A stretch of 64,000 nt of DNA from Dyadobacter sandarakinus (GTDB lineage: Bacteria; Bacteroidota; Bacteroidia; Cytophagales; Spirosomataceae). Under the pieces are notes generated by a model. It did not search any database and had not been told where the DNA came from. It was given only the letters and a program-made list of their open reading frames with translations. Position numbers and translations under genes: made by a program. Below are positions 15,961 to 24,694 of this stretch, piece by piece (within the stretch, counting starts at the first letter, position 1; each line of letters begins with the position of its first letter). The stretch is from the NCBI RefSeq assembly GCF_016894445.1, contig NZ_CP056775.1, positions 4,948,001 through 5,012,000 on the forward strand, given 5' to 3'.

Positions 15961-18900
15961 ATGGCTATAAAAGTTGCTATTTCGCATAAAACCAAGTACA
16001 AGTTTGACCGGAGTGTTTCGCTGTCGCCCCATATTTTCAGGCTGCGGCCTGCGCCCCATTCCAGGACGCCTATCGAAGGGTACTCGCTGAAAATAAAGCC
16101 TGAAAATCATTTCATTAACTGGCAGCAGGATCCATTTGGAAATTACCAGGCGCGGGTAGTGTTTCCCGAAAAGACAACCGAGCTCAGCATTGATGTAGAG
16201 GTGATCGCCAAGCTGCAGGTCATTAATCCCTTCGACTTTTTTGTGGAGGATTATGCCGATATGTTCCCGTTTGATTACGATGCGGGGCTGAAAAAAGAAC
16301 TGGGCCCCTACCTGGAACCGCGGGAAGCTGGTCCGAAGCTGATGAACTGGGTCAGCAGCATGAAGATGGCCAGGTCCATGAAGACGGTTGATTTCCTGGT
16401 TCATCTCAATCGGGAGCTGTACAATGCGATCCGCTACAATATCAGGATGGAAGCCGGTGTACAAACCTGTGAAGACACGCTCAACATCCAAAGCGGTTCC
16501 TGCCGCGACTCGGCCTGGCTGCTCGTACAAATCCTGAGGCACCTGGGCATTGCGGCCCGGTTTGTGTCGGGGTACCTGGTGCAGCTTACTTCGGATATCA
16601 AGTCGCTCGACGGTCCTTCCGGCCCTGAGGAAGACTTTACGGATCTGCACGCCTGGACGGAAGCCTATGTGCCGGGAGCGGGCTGGATCGGGCTCGATCC
16701 TACTTCGGGACTTTTTGCGAGTGAGGGGCACATTCCTCTTTGCTGCACACCCGATTATGCGAGCGCAGCACCGGTTTCGGGCGCTACCGACATTTGCGAA
16801 GTGACTTTTGAGTTTGATAACCGCGTTTTCAGGATACATGAAGATCCGCGCGTCACTAAACCGTATACCGAGGAGCAATGGGCTACGGTCATGCAGGTAG
16901 GAGAGGATGTGGAGCGCGACCTGCAGGAAAATGACGTGAGGCTCACCATGGGCGGAGAGCCCACATTTATCTCCATCGACGACTATGAATCGCCGGAATG
17001 GAATACTGCAGCCGACGGACCTCTGAAGCGGCAGCTGGCGTACGATCTTTCACTTCGCCTCAAAAAACGGTTTGCCCATGGCGGCCTGCTGCATTTTGGT
17101 CAGGGTAAATGGTACCCGGGCGAAGCTTTCCCGCGCTGGCAGTATGCATTGTACTGGAGAAACGACGGTGTGCCCATGTGGCGGAATGACGAGCTGGTAG
17201 CTAAAGAAGCGCAAACGAAATATAGCTTTCAGGATGCAGAACGGTTTATGACCGAGCTGACGAGGTTTCTGGGCATTGATCCCAATAATATTACTCCTAC
17301 CTACGAAGATCCAGTTTACTGGGCTATGGAGGAAGGTAAGCTGCCCGTCAATGTGGATCCATTGAAGGTCAACCTGAAAGATTCAATTGAAAGGAGAACA
17401 CTGGCCAGACTGCTCGAAAAAGGGCTTAATAATCCCACAGGCTTTGTTTTACCTGTAAAATGGGACGAAAAAAAGCAGCACTGGTCCAGCACGGCTTGGC
17501 AGTTCCGGCGTAACCACTGTTTCCTGGTGCCGGGCAACTCTGCCATAGGCTACCGCCTGCCGCTCGACTCACTCCCTGAAATTGCAAAAGAACACCGCGA
17601 GCAGCCCGTGGAACGGAGCCCGTTTGAGGACCTGCCTTCCCTGGGCGATTTCCGGGCGGGTGTGCAGGCGAGGTACGGAGCGGTGGCACCAGCTTATGAG
17701 CTGCCTCTGAATGTTTTGGAAGGGGGAGAAGAGGAAGAAGGGAGGAAGGAGGAGGGAGTAAAGGAAAACAAATTGTTGTTTGATGTGCCGGTTATCAAAA
17801 CGGCATTGTGCGTGGAGGAGCGCGATGGTATCCTCTATATTTTTCTCCCGCCTACTGATTACCTGGAATATTACCTGGACCTGATTGCATCCATTGAGGC
17901 AACTTCCGAGAAGCTGGGAATGCCCGTACGCATAGAGGGATATCCTGTACCTTCCGACAGCCGCGTACAGAAGCTGATCGTAACGCCAGACCCGGGTGTG
18001 ATCGAGGTGAACATTCACCCGGCCAAAAACTGGCAGGAGCTGGTCGACAATACCAGTGCATTGTACGAAGAGGCATTCTTTTCAAGACTGGGAACCGATA
18101 AGTTCATGGTGGATGGTCGCCACGTAGGTACCGGCGGCGGCAACCATGTGACCATTGGCGGCGCCAAACCTTCGGACAGTCCGATCCTCAGGCGGCCCGA
18201 CCTGCTGAGGAGCCTGGTAACTTACTGGCAGCACCATCCGGCATTGAGCTACCTGTTTGCGGGGCCATTTATCGGGCCCACCAGCCAGGCTCCGCGCATT
18301 GACGAAGGCCGGGATGAAAAGTTATACGAGGTAGAAATCGCATTTGAACAGATCCCGGAAGACGGAGAAGTGCCTTTCTGGATGGTGGACCGCATTTTCA
18401 GGAACTTGCTGGTGGATATTACCGGCAATACCCACCGTTCCGAATTTTGCATGGACAAGCTTTATTCTCCCGATTCATCGTCGGGCAGACTGGGGATACT
18501 GGAATTCCGAGCATTCGATATGCCGCCGCACAAGCATATGAACCTGGTGCAGACACTGCTGGTGCGTGCGCTGATTGCCAAGTTCTGGAAGCAGCCTTAC
18601 AAGCACAAGCTGATCCGCTGGGGAACTGAGCTGCACGACCGTTTCCTGCTGCCGCATTTTGCTTATATGGATATGGTGGATGTTGTCAATGACCTGAAAG
18701 AGGCCGGCTACCATTTTGATATCTCCTGGTTTGATCCCTTTTTCGAGTTCCGCTTTCCGCATTATGGAGGGATCAAAGTGGATAATATTGAACTGGAAAT
18801 CAGGCTGGGCATTGAGCCCTGGCATGTGCTCGGTGAGGAGCTTTCCAACTCGGGTACTGCGCGGTTTGTGGATTCGTCACTGGAAAGGATACAGGTAAAA

Positions 18901-19383
18901 GTGAGTGGTTTTGTAGAAGGCCGCCATATCCTGGTTTGTAATGGATGCCGGGTTCCGCTTCGCTCCGCGGGTATCAAGGGAGGTTTTGTGGCCGGAGTAC
19001 GCTACAAAGCCTGGAATCCGCCCTCGGCTTTGCATCCCACGATCGGGGCGGATGCTCCGCTGACCTTTGACATTGTAGATACGTGGAACAACCGGATCCT
19101 GGGCGGATGTACTTACTTTGTTTCCCACCCGGGCGGACGCAGCTTTGATACGCATCCTGTTAATAGCTTTGAAGCAGAGTCCAGGAAAATCGCCCTTTTC
19201 CAGGGATTCGGGCATACGCCTTCTGCCCGGCAGGAGGTGCCGATTCTTGAAAAGAATACCGGTAGCGTGTCGCGGTTTGTAGCCGAAACCAAAAAGGATA
19301 TGAAGAGCGATACGCCCATTGAGCTCATTGATCCCGAGTATCCGAATACTTTGGATTTGCGTAAATTCTGGAAATCGAAATAA
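15961..19383 (+). CDS. Transglutaminase-like protease domain fused to DUF2126 ligase-like domain
   Basis: This 1140-residue cytoplasmic-looking protein begins with a transglutaminase N-terminal strand domain (1-80) and a transglutaminase core with Cys181 (GSCRDSAW), His230 (LHAWTEAY) and Asp246 (LDPTSG). From about residue 310 it continues as DUF2126/COG4196 (LTMGGEPTFISIDD, VDGRHVGTGGGNHVTIGG near 720, HRSEFCMDKLYSPDSSSG near 825-842, LEFRAFDMPPH). DUF2126 was proposed in comparative genomics to be a circularly permuted glutamine-synthetase-like ligase. It is followed by the ATP-grasp/Alpha-E gene after 51 bases. Together they suggest ATP-dependent peptide-bond formation plus peptide cleavage or transfer. 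A low-complexity Glu/Lys insert lies near residues 590-605. Confidence 0.93.
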   Translation: MAIKVAISHKTKYKFDRSVSLSPHIFRLRPAPHSRTPIEGYSLKIKPENHFINWQQDPFGNYQARVVFPEKTTELSIDVEVIAKLQVINPFDFFVEDYADMFPFDYDAGLKKELGPYLEPREAGPKLMNWVSSMKMARSMKTVDFLVHLNRELYNAIRYNIRMEAGVQTCEDTLNIQSGSCRDSAWLLVQILRHLGIAARFVSGYLVQLTSDIKSLDGPSGPEEDFTDLHAWTEAYVPGAGWIGLDPTSGLFASEGHIPLCCTPDYASAAPVSGATDICEVTFEFDNRVFRIHEDPRVTKPYTEEQWATVMQVGEDVERDLQENDVRLTMGGEPTFISIDDYESPEWNTAADGPLKRQLAYDLSLRLKKRFAHGGLLHFGQGKWYPGEAFPRWQYALYWRNDGVPMWRNDELVAKEAQTKYSFQDAERFMTELTRFLGIDPNNITPTYEDPVYWAMEEGKLPVNVDPLKVNLKDSIERRTLARLLEKGLNNPTGFVLPVKWDEKKQHWSSTAWQFRRNHCFLVPGNSAIGYRLPLDSLPEIAKEHREQPVERSPFEDLPSLGDFRAGVQARYGAVAPAYELPLNVLEGGEEEEGRKEEGVKENKLLFDVPVIKTALCVEERDGILYIFLPPTDYLEYYLDLIASIEATSEKLGMPVRIEGYPVPSDSRVQKLIVTPDPGVIEVNIHPAKNWQELVDNTSALYEEAFFSRLGTDKFMVDGRHVGTGGGNHVTIGGAKPSDSPILRRPDLLRSLVTYWQHHPALSYLFAGPFIGPTSQAPRIDEGRDEKLYEVEIAFEQIPEDGEVPFWMVDRIFRNLLVDITGNTHRSEFCMDKLYSPDSSSGRLGILEFRAFDMPPHKHMNLVQTLLVRALIAKFWKQPYKHKLIRWGTELHDRFLLPHFAYMDMVDVVNDLKEAGYHFDISWFDPFFEFRFPHYGGIKVDNIELEIRLGIEPWHVLGEELSNSGTARFVDSSLERIQVKVSGFVEGRHILVCNGCRVPLRSAGIKGGFVAGVRYKAWNPPSALHPTIGADAPLTFDIVDTWNNRILGGCTYFVSHPGGRSFDTHPVNSFEAESRKIALFQGFGHTPSARQEVPILEKNTGSVSRFVAETKKDMKSDTPIELIDPEYPNTLDLRKFWKSK

Positions 19384-19434
19384 GTATGCAGTGCCCGGAA
19401 GCCCTCTTGAACCATCATTTATCCTGAAAGTACA

Positions 19435-21990
19435 ATGCTGACCGATGTTGCCGTGAACCTTCTGCAGGCTTACCGGAGTGGACTGGCTTCCTATGATGAA
19501 GTCCTGGATATGCATGGACGTGTGAAGCCGCACTGGAATGCACTTTTTTCATCATTGGAAAAACTGGGCATCCATGAGCTGAAAAGCAGGAATCAGGAGA
19601 TTATCAGCAAGCTGCGGGAAAACGGTGTTACCTATAATGTGTACGGCACGCCTGACGGCATGAACCGCCCCTGGCAGCTAGACCCTATTCCTTTTCTCAT
19701 TGAACAGAAAGAATGGAACGGGATCGCCAAAGGCCTGCAGCAAAGGGCCGGGCTGCTCAACCTGATCATGAAAGACCTTTACGGTCCCAGAAAGCTGGTC
19801 AGGGATGGCATTATCCCTGCAGAGCTGGTGTACGATAATACAGGGTTTTTCAGGAGCTGTGCCGATGTACGCCTACCCGGCGAGCAGCTGGCGCTTTTTG
19901 CAGCGGATATGGCCCGCGGTCCCGACGGGCAGATGTGGATTGTTGATAACCGTACCCAGGCACCTTCGGGATCGGGGTATACCCTTGAAAATCGGATCGT
20001 GATGAGCAAGCTGCTGCCTGAGCTGGCGGATGGGATGTATGTGAGCAAACTTTCACCTTTTTTCAACAGCCTGCAGAACAAGGTTTCCGTGTTGTCGAAT
20101 AAAAGTAAGGATGCTCCCAATATCGTATATCTCACTCCCGGCCCGAACAATGAAGCCTATTTTGAACATGCTTACCTGGCTTCGTACCTGGGCTACACGC
20201 TTGCACAGGGAGAGGATCTGCTTGTCAGGGATGGTTGTGTGTGGCTGAAATCCATTGATGGTTTACAAAAAGTAGATGTGATCGTACGCCGGATCGACGA
20301 CGACTGGTGTGATCCGCTGGAACTCCGGGAAGATTCACGACTGGGCGTACCCGGACTTTTACAGGCGATCCGGATGGGTAATGTGCATGTACTGAATCCT
20401 CCGGGATCCAGCGCATTGGAGAACCATGCATTTCTGGCATTCATGGAAAACATCTGCCAGTATTTTCTGAAGGAAAAACTACTGATGCCCTCCGTGGCAA
20501 CCTGGTGGTGCGGACATACCAAGGAGCTCAGCTATGTGCTGGACCACCTGGATGAGCTCATCATCAAAAAAGCCAACCGTAAGACCCGGTACCGCTCGCG
20601 GTATGGCCGGCAGCTGAGCGCTGCCGAAAAAGATGAGCTGCGGCGCGAGATACTGGCGAGGCCGCGGGAGTTTATAGCGCAACAGGAAGTAAGCCTCTCT
20701 ACCACCCCCTCACTGATCGACGGGCACATTGAACCCCGCTATGCCGTGCTCAGGGCATTTCTGGTAGCCGATGAAAACGGGTACCATGTAATGCAGGGCG
20801 GATTGACGAGGAGCTCGGCGGTAAAAGACCGTTTTGTGGTGTCCAATCAGTATGGAGGATTGTCCAAGGATACCTGGATTGTGTCGGACAAGACGCAGGG
20901 AATGCAGGAAAAGATCGTTCTGGCTGCTCCGCCGCCTGTCAACAAGCATATTTCGCTTCCAAGCCGGAGTGCCGAAAACCTCTTCTGGGTAGGCCGCTAC
21001 TGTGAGCGTACCATGGCGGTGATCAAGTTTATGAACATTACCATTAACGTGCTCAACCTCGACCGCAACTTCGGGGGGTATGCACGGCAGGAGCATATTA
21101 AAATACTTTTACAATCACTGACCCATCTTTCAGCTGCCTACCCGGGCTTTCTGGATGAGCAGGAGCAACTATGGGCTGACCCTTACAGGGAAATTATTGA
21201 TCTTGTATCCAATACTTCCAGGCCCGGTACCATCGCATCCAATATCGGGTCGTTCCTGAATGCAGTGGGCGCAGTGCGCAATCAATGGGATCTGGAAGTG
21301 TGGCGTATCGTAGACCTGATTGACAAGGGATACCGTGAAATCCGCAATGCGCAGGCGCTGGTAAACAGCAACAATATTCAGCGGACACTCGACAGTTTGT
21401 ACAACAACATGCTGACCTTCCTGGGCGTAATTACGGAAAGTATGCCGCGCGACAACAGCTTTCTGCTGCTCGACACGGGCAAGCTGATTGAGCGGATCAT
21501 GTCGCGGGTAAGTGTCATACAGTCCAACTTTGGTACAAAAAATACGGAAAGTGTTGAAAGTGAACTCATAGAGGCTACATTGATCAACCACCACCTGCTC
21601 GTGAACTACCGGCAGATCTACAAGTCTCAGCTGAATGCAGAGGCAATGCTGGATATGATCCTGCTGGAAAGTTCGCTGCCTTTTTCATTGGTACATATGC
21701 TCGATGAGCTCGAACGCAATGTGGCCCGGCTGCCTGCCACCACGCGCGGCGAGCGGCTCAACGAGGCCCAGAAGCATGTATTGCAGGCTTCTACGCTGAT
21801 CAAACTGGCCAATATTCAGGACCTGACCAGGCACAATGCACAAATGGAGCGGGAAAAGTTATTTAACCTGCTTTCCGAAGTAGCGGGGCTGATCTCGTCT
21901 GTGTCGGTTACATTGACCAATCTTTATTTTACCCACACCATGCCGCATTCGTTTTTTGAACCGGTGGATTACGAAAAAGATGAAATATAG
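19435..21990 (+). CDS. Circularly permuted ATP-grasp fused to Alpha-E domain
   Basis: This 851-residue protein joins two families often encoded separately. Residues 1 to about 500 are the circularly permuted type 2 ATP-grasp (COG2308): NGVTYNVYGTPDGMNRPWQLDP, LKLVRDGIIP-like and VLNPPGSSALENHAFLAFM elements. Residues about 510-850 are the all-helical Alpha-E domain (COG2307), opening with SRSAENLFWVGRYCERTM. ATP-grasp enzymes activate a carboxylate as acyl-phosphate and couple it to an amine; the Alpha-E role is unknown. The stop overlaps the next transglutaminase gene by 11 bases, showing translational coupling. Confidence 0.94.
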   Translation: MLTDVAVNLLQAYRSGLASYDEVLDMHGRVKPHWNALFSSLEKLGIHELKSRNQEIISKLRENGVTYNVYGTPDGMNRPWQLDPIPFLIEQKEWNGIAKGLQQRAGLLNLIMKDLYGPRKLVRDGIIPAELVYDNTGFFRSCADVRLPGEQLALFAADMARGPDGQMWIVDNRTQAPSGSGYTLENRIVMSKLLPELADGMYVSKLSPFFNSLQNKVSVLSNKSKDAPNIVYLTPGPNNEAYFEHAYLASYLGYTLAQGEDLLVRDGCVWLKSIDGLQKVDVIVRRIDDDWCDPLELREDSRLGVPGLLQAIRMGNVHVLNPPGSSALENHAFLAFMENICQYFLKEKLLMPSVATWWCGHTKELSYVLDHLDELIIKKANRKTRYRSRYGRQLSAAEKDELRREILARPREFIAQQEVSLSTTPSLIDGHIEPRYAVLRAFLVADENGYHVMQGGLTRSSAVKDRFVVSNQYGGLSKDTWIVSDKTQGMQEKIVLAAPPPVNKHISLPSRSAENLFWVGRYCERTMAVIKFMNITINVLNLDRNFGGYARQEHIKILLQSLTHLSAAYPGFLDEQEQLWADPYREIIDLVSNTSRPGTIASNIGSFLNAVGAVRNQWDLEVWRIVDLIDKGYREIRNAQALVNSNNIQRTLDSLYNNMLTFLGVITESMPRDNSFLLLDTGKLIERIMSRVSVIQSNFGTKNTESVESELIEATLINHHLLVNYRQIYKSQLNAEAMLDMILLESSLPFSLVHMLDELERNVARLPATTRGERLNEAQKHVLQASTLIKLANIQDLTRHNAQMEREKLFNLLSEVAGLISSVSVTLTNLYFTHTMPHSFFEPVDYEKDEI

Positions 21991-22858
21991 GCTGCTCCAT
22001 AAAACCGAATACAAGTATGCCGAGCCGGTGAACAATTACCAGAGCCTGCTTTGCATTACACCAAGGACTTTGCCCGGGCAGCTTTGCAGCAGTTTCAGCA
22101 TGTCGGTTACGCCGGAGCCATCGCAGATTGTGGAGCGGACGGATTTTTATGGTAATACCGTGCATTACTTTTCACTGCACTCGCCCCACAAGAAGCTGAC
22201 CGTACTGGCAGAAAGCATTGTAGAGCGGCTGGGCGAGGGTACCGGCTCCCTGTTCAGGCAGTCGCAGCTGACTTGCGCGGCAGCCAGGGAGCGTGTGGCG
22301 GCAGACCGGAGCTTACGCATTTCACTCATGGAGTACATGCTGCCCAGTCCGCTGGTCACGTGGAACGATGATATTGCCGGATTTGCCCGCGACTGTTTTG
22401 CAGAGCATACCCTGTTGTTTGATGCGGTACATGCATTATGCAGGAAAATTTATACCGAGTTTGCGTTTGTGCCTCACTTTACAACTGTGAACACGCCTGT
22501 GCGTGAGGTACTGGCCAGCAGGAAAGGGGTATGTCAGGACTTTTCACACCTTGCAATCGCGTGTATACGGAGCTGCGGCTTTGCGGCCCGGTATGTGAGC
22601 GGCTACCTCGAAACCCTGCCGCCCCCCGGCAAGGCCAAGTTGCAGGGGTCCGACGCCTCACATGCCTGGATATCAGTCTACATTCCCGATTATGGCTGGT
22701 GCGATTTTGATCCTACCAATAACATGGTGCCCGGTGAACGGCATATTGTCACTGCATGGGGCCGCGATTACAGCGATGTGCCTCCGCTGAAAGGCATAAT
22801 TTTCAGTTACGGAAAGCATTCATTGTCGGTGGAAGTGGACGTGATACCACTTTCCTGA
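21980..22858 (+). CDS. Transglutaminase family protein (COG1305)
   Basis: From ATG 21980 this 292-residue protein has a transglutaminase N-terminal beta domain (MKYRLLHKTEYKYAEPVNNY) and a papain-like core with Cys185 (GVCQDFSH), His228 (DASHAWIS) and Asp244 (CDFDPTNN). An intact triad suggests an active peptidase or acyl-transferase. An in-frame ATG at 21956 lies deeper in the preceding gene and lacks family similarity. It is the third gene of the ligase cluster; after its stop there is a 198-base gap before pdhB and no Anbu-type peptidase. Confidence 0.93.
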   Translation: MKYRLLHKTEYKYAEPVNNYQSLLCITPRTLPGQLCSSFSMSVTPEPSQIVERTDFYGNTVHYFSLHSPHKKLTVLAESIVERLGEGTGSLFRQSQLTCAAARERVAADRSLRISLMEYMLPSPLVTWNDDIAGFARDCFAEHTLLFDAVHALCRKIYTEFAFVPHFTTVNTPVREVLASRKGVCQDFSHLAIACIRSCGFAARYVSGYLETLPPPGKAKLQGSDASHAWISVYIPDYGWCDFDPTNNMVPGERHIVTAWGRDYSDVPPLKGIIFSYGKHSLSVEVDVIPLS

Positions 22859-23056
22859 CTTTATGAAGGTATCCTTTTCTTTTAGGGCAAAGGCTGCGGG
22901 AAAGATTTGAGAATTGACCTTGTTTCTCTAATTTTACCTCATCATATCAAATAAGTATACATAACCTCTTTTATGTAACCGCTAAGCCCCGAATCAACAT
23001 CTACTGCCTGATTTCAGCTTTGGTTTCTGCAAAGAATTAATAATTATAAATCACGA

Positions 23057-24037
23057 ATGAAAGAAATAGCATTCAGAGATGCCATTCGCGACGCTATGTC
23101 GGAAGAAATGCGCCTTGATAAGAGCATATTTTTGATGGGTGAAGAAGTTGCAGAGTACAACGGCGCGTACAAGGCCAGCCAGGGAATGCTGGATGAATTC
23201 GGTCCGGAGCGGGTCATTGACACGCCTATCGCTGAGCTTGGTTTTGCGGGTATCGCTGTCGGTGCAGCCGGAAACGGCCTTCGACCGATCGTGGAATTTA
23301 TGACCTTTAACTTTTCACTGGTCGCGATTGACCAGATTATCAATAGTGCTGCCAAGATCCTGTCGATGTCGGGCGGGCAGTATGGCTGCCCCATCGTATT
23401 CCGCGGACCAACCGGAAACGCCGGCCAGCTGGGTGCGCAGCACTCTCAGAACTTTGAGAACTGGTTTGCCAACACACCCGGTCTGAAAGTAGTAGTGCCT
23501 TCCAATCCCTACGATGCCAAAGGCTTGCTGAAATCGTCTATCCGCGATAACAACCCGGTTATTTTCATGGAGTCGGAGGTCATGTACGGCGACAAGATGC
23601 AGGTTCCGGAAGAGGAATATCTGATCCCGCTGGGAAAAGCAGATATCAAGCGCCAGGGAAAGGATGTTACCATTGTTTCTTTTGGTAAAATGATCCCCCG
23701 GGTGGTGATGCCTGCAGTGTTGCAGCTGGAAAAAGAAGGCATTGACGTGGAGGTAGTTGACCTCCGCACTGTTCGTCCGATTGACTACGCGACGGTTGTT
23801 GAATCGGTAAAGAAAACCAACCGGTGCGTGATCGTGGAAGAAGCATGGCCACTGGCTTCAATCTCTACAGAAGTAACCTATCATGTTCAGCGTCATGCAT
23901 TTGACTACCTGGATGCTCCCGTGATCCGGATCACAAACCGGGATGTTCCGCTGCCATATGCTCCCACACTGATCGAGGAAGTATTGCCAAGTGTAAAACG
24001 GGTGACCGAAGCTGTAAAATCGGTACTTTACAAATAA
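23057..24037 (+). CDS. pdhB: Pyruvate dehydrogenase E1 component, beta subunit
   Basis: This 326-residue protein is the beta subunit of the thiamine-diphosphate-dependent pyruvate dehydrogenase E1, which decarboxylates pyruvate and passes the acetyl group to E2. It starts with REIAFRDAIRDAMSEEM-like residues. It carries IFLMGEEVAEYNGAYKASQGM, FGPERVIDTPIAELGFAGIAVGAA (with the ThDP-facing Glu) and the transketolase C-terminal domain ending VPLPYAPTLIEEVLPSV. The alpha subunit is not adjacent, which is usual in Cytophagales. A terminator-like hairpin follows at 24053-24092. Confidence 0.95.
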   Translation: MKEIAFRDAIRDAMSEEMRLDKSIFLMGEEVAEYNGAYKASQGMLDEFGPERVIDTPIAELGFAGIAVGAAGNGLRPIVEFMTFNFSLVAIDQIINSAAKILSMSGGQYGCPIVFRGPTGNAGQLGAQHSQNFENWFANTPGLKVVVPSNPYDAKGLLKSSIRDNNPVIFMESEVMYGDKMQVPEEEYLIPLGKADIKRQGKDVTIVSFGKMIPRVVMPAVLQLEKEGIDVEVVDLRTVRPIDYATVVESVKKTNRCVIVEEAWPLASISTEVTYHVQRHAFDYLDAPVIRITNRDVPLPYAPTLIEEVLPSVKRVTEAVKSVLYK

Positions 24038-24052
24038 CATGCATCATGCATA

Positions 24053-24092
24053 CAATGAAGCCATTTCCCCTCCGGGATGTGGCTTTATTGTT
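24053..24092 (+). terminator. Terminator after pdhB
   Basis: Inverted repeat of about 18 bases per arm (24053-24070 and 24075-24092) around the loop CTCC, with a few G-T or mismatched positions. The descending arm ends TGGCTTTATTGTTTG. It lies 15 bases after the pdhB stop and probably ends that transcript. Confidence 0.75.
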
Positions 24093-24145
24093 TGTAAGCA
24101 GGTATCCGGGGCACTTTCCTGCGGGAAAGTCAGCGCTTAAATATA

Positions 24146-24178
24146 TTGTTCAGAATAAGGTAAATAGTACTATTTTTG
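24146..24178 (+). promoter_or_regulatory. Bacteroidota-type promoter for the DksA-like gene
   Basis: TTG at 24146-24148, a 22-base spacer, then TATTTTTG at 24171-24178. This matches the phylum's primary sigma factor consensus (TTG at -33 and TAnnTTTG at -7). Transcription would start a few bases on, about 35-40 bases before the ATG at 24224. Confidence 0.6.
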
Positions 24179-24223
24179 TATTTCAATTAGCTCCTTAACA
24201 GCTTCATAAAATTACCTAAGACT

Positions 24224-24607
24224 ATGCAAGACGAACGGACCCGGTATTCCGAAGAGGAACTCAAGGAATTTGAAGAACTCATACGTGGAAAACTTGAAGC
24301 GACTATGAGTGAGCTTAATTATATCAAGGGTGGACTCAGCAAGAAGAATGATACAGGCACCGACATTACCGCAGGAGCCGCCAAGCTCGTGGAAGATGGT
24401 GCCGATGCAAGTGAGCGTGAAAATCTGAGCCAGCTGGCTGCAAGGTTGCAGAAATATTCAGTTCAGCTGGAAAATGCCCTGATCCGGATTAAAAACGGTA
24501 CTTACGGCATTTGTATTGATACCGGTAAATTGATCCCCAAAGAGCGCCTGCGCATCGTACCGCATACCCAGCAGACCATTGAAGCGAAGCTGCGGAGAGC
24601 AAGCTGA
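24224..24607 (+). CDS. TraR/DksA-family protein with degenerate zinc finger
   Basis: This 127-residue protein has a long helical hairpin (residues 10-90: ELKEFEELIRGKLEATMSELNYI, then ENLSQLAARLQKYSVQLENALIRI) and the DksA C-terminal motif GTYGICIDTGKLIPKERLRIVPH. DksA-type proteins enter the RNA polymerase secondary channel and modulate initiation together with (p)ppGpp. Here only one of the four zinc-binding cysteines is left, so the finger must fold without zinc, as in cysteine-poor DksA paralogues. It has its own promoter and a terminator 20 bases after the stop. Confidence 0.88.
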   Translation: MQDERTRYSEEELKEFEELIRGKLEATMSELNYIKGGLSKKNDTGTDITAGAAKLVEDGADASERENLSQLAARLQKYSVQLENALIRIKNGTYGICIDTGKLIPKERLRIVPHTQQTIEAKLRRAS

Positions 24608-24630
24608 CCATTGATTTATTGCAATAAAGA

Positions 24631-24660
24631 AAGGCTATCCTGTACTGACAGGATAGCCTT
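24631..24660 (+). terminator. Rho-independent terminator after the DksA-like gene
   Basis: A perfect 13-bp stem, AAGGCTATCCTGT with its complement (24631-24643 and 24648-24660), loop ACTG, followed by a T-run on the plus strand. It lies directly upstream of the lipoprotein gene, whose start at 24695 is therefore downstream of it. Confidence 0.93.
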
Positions 24661-24694
24661 TTTAGTAGAAACTCACCCAATCCTCTGTTTTAAA

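Noticed and set aside
15940-16878. 312-codon minus-strand frame at the start of the transglutaminase-DUF2126 gene
   Set aside because: Antisense to a conserved domain with an intact catalytic triad; composition rich in Arg and His is typical of shadow frames.
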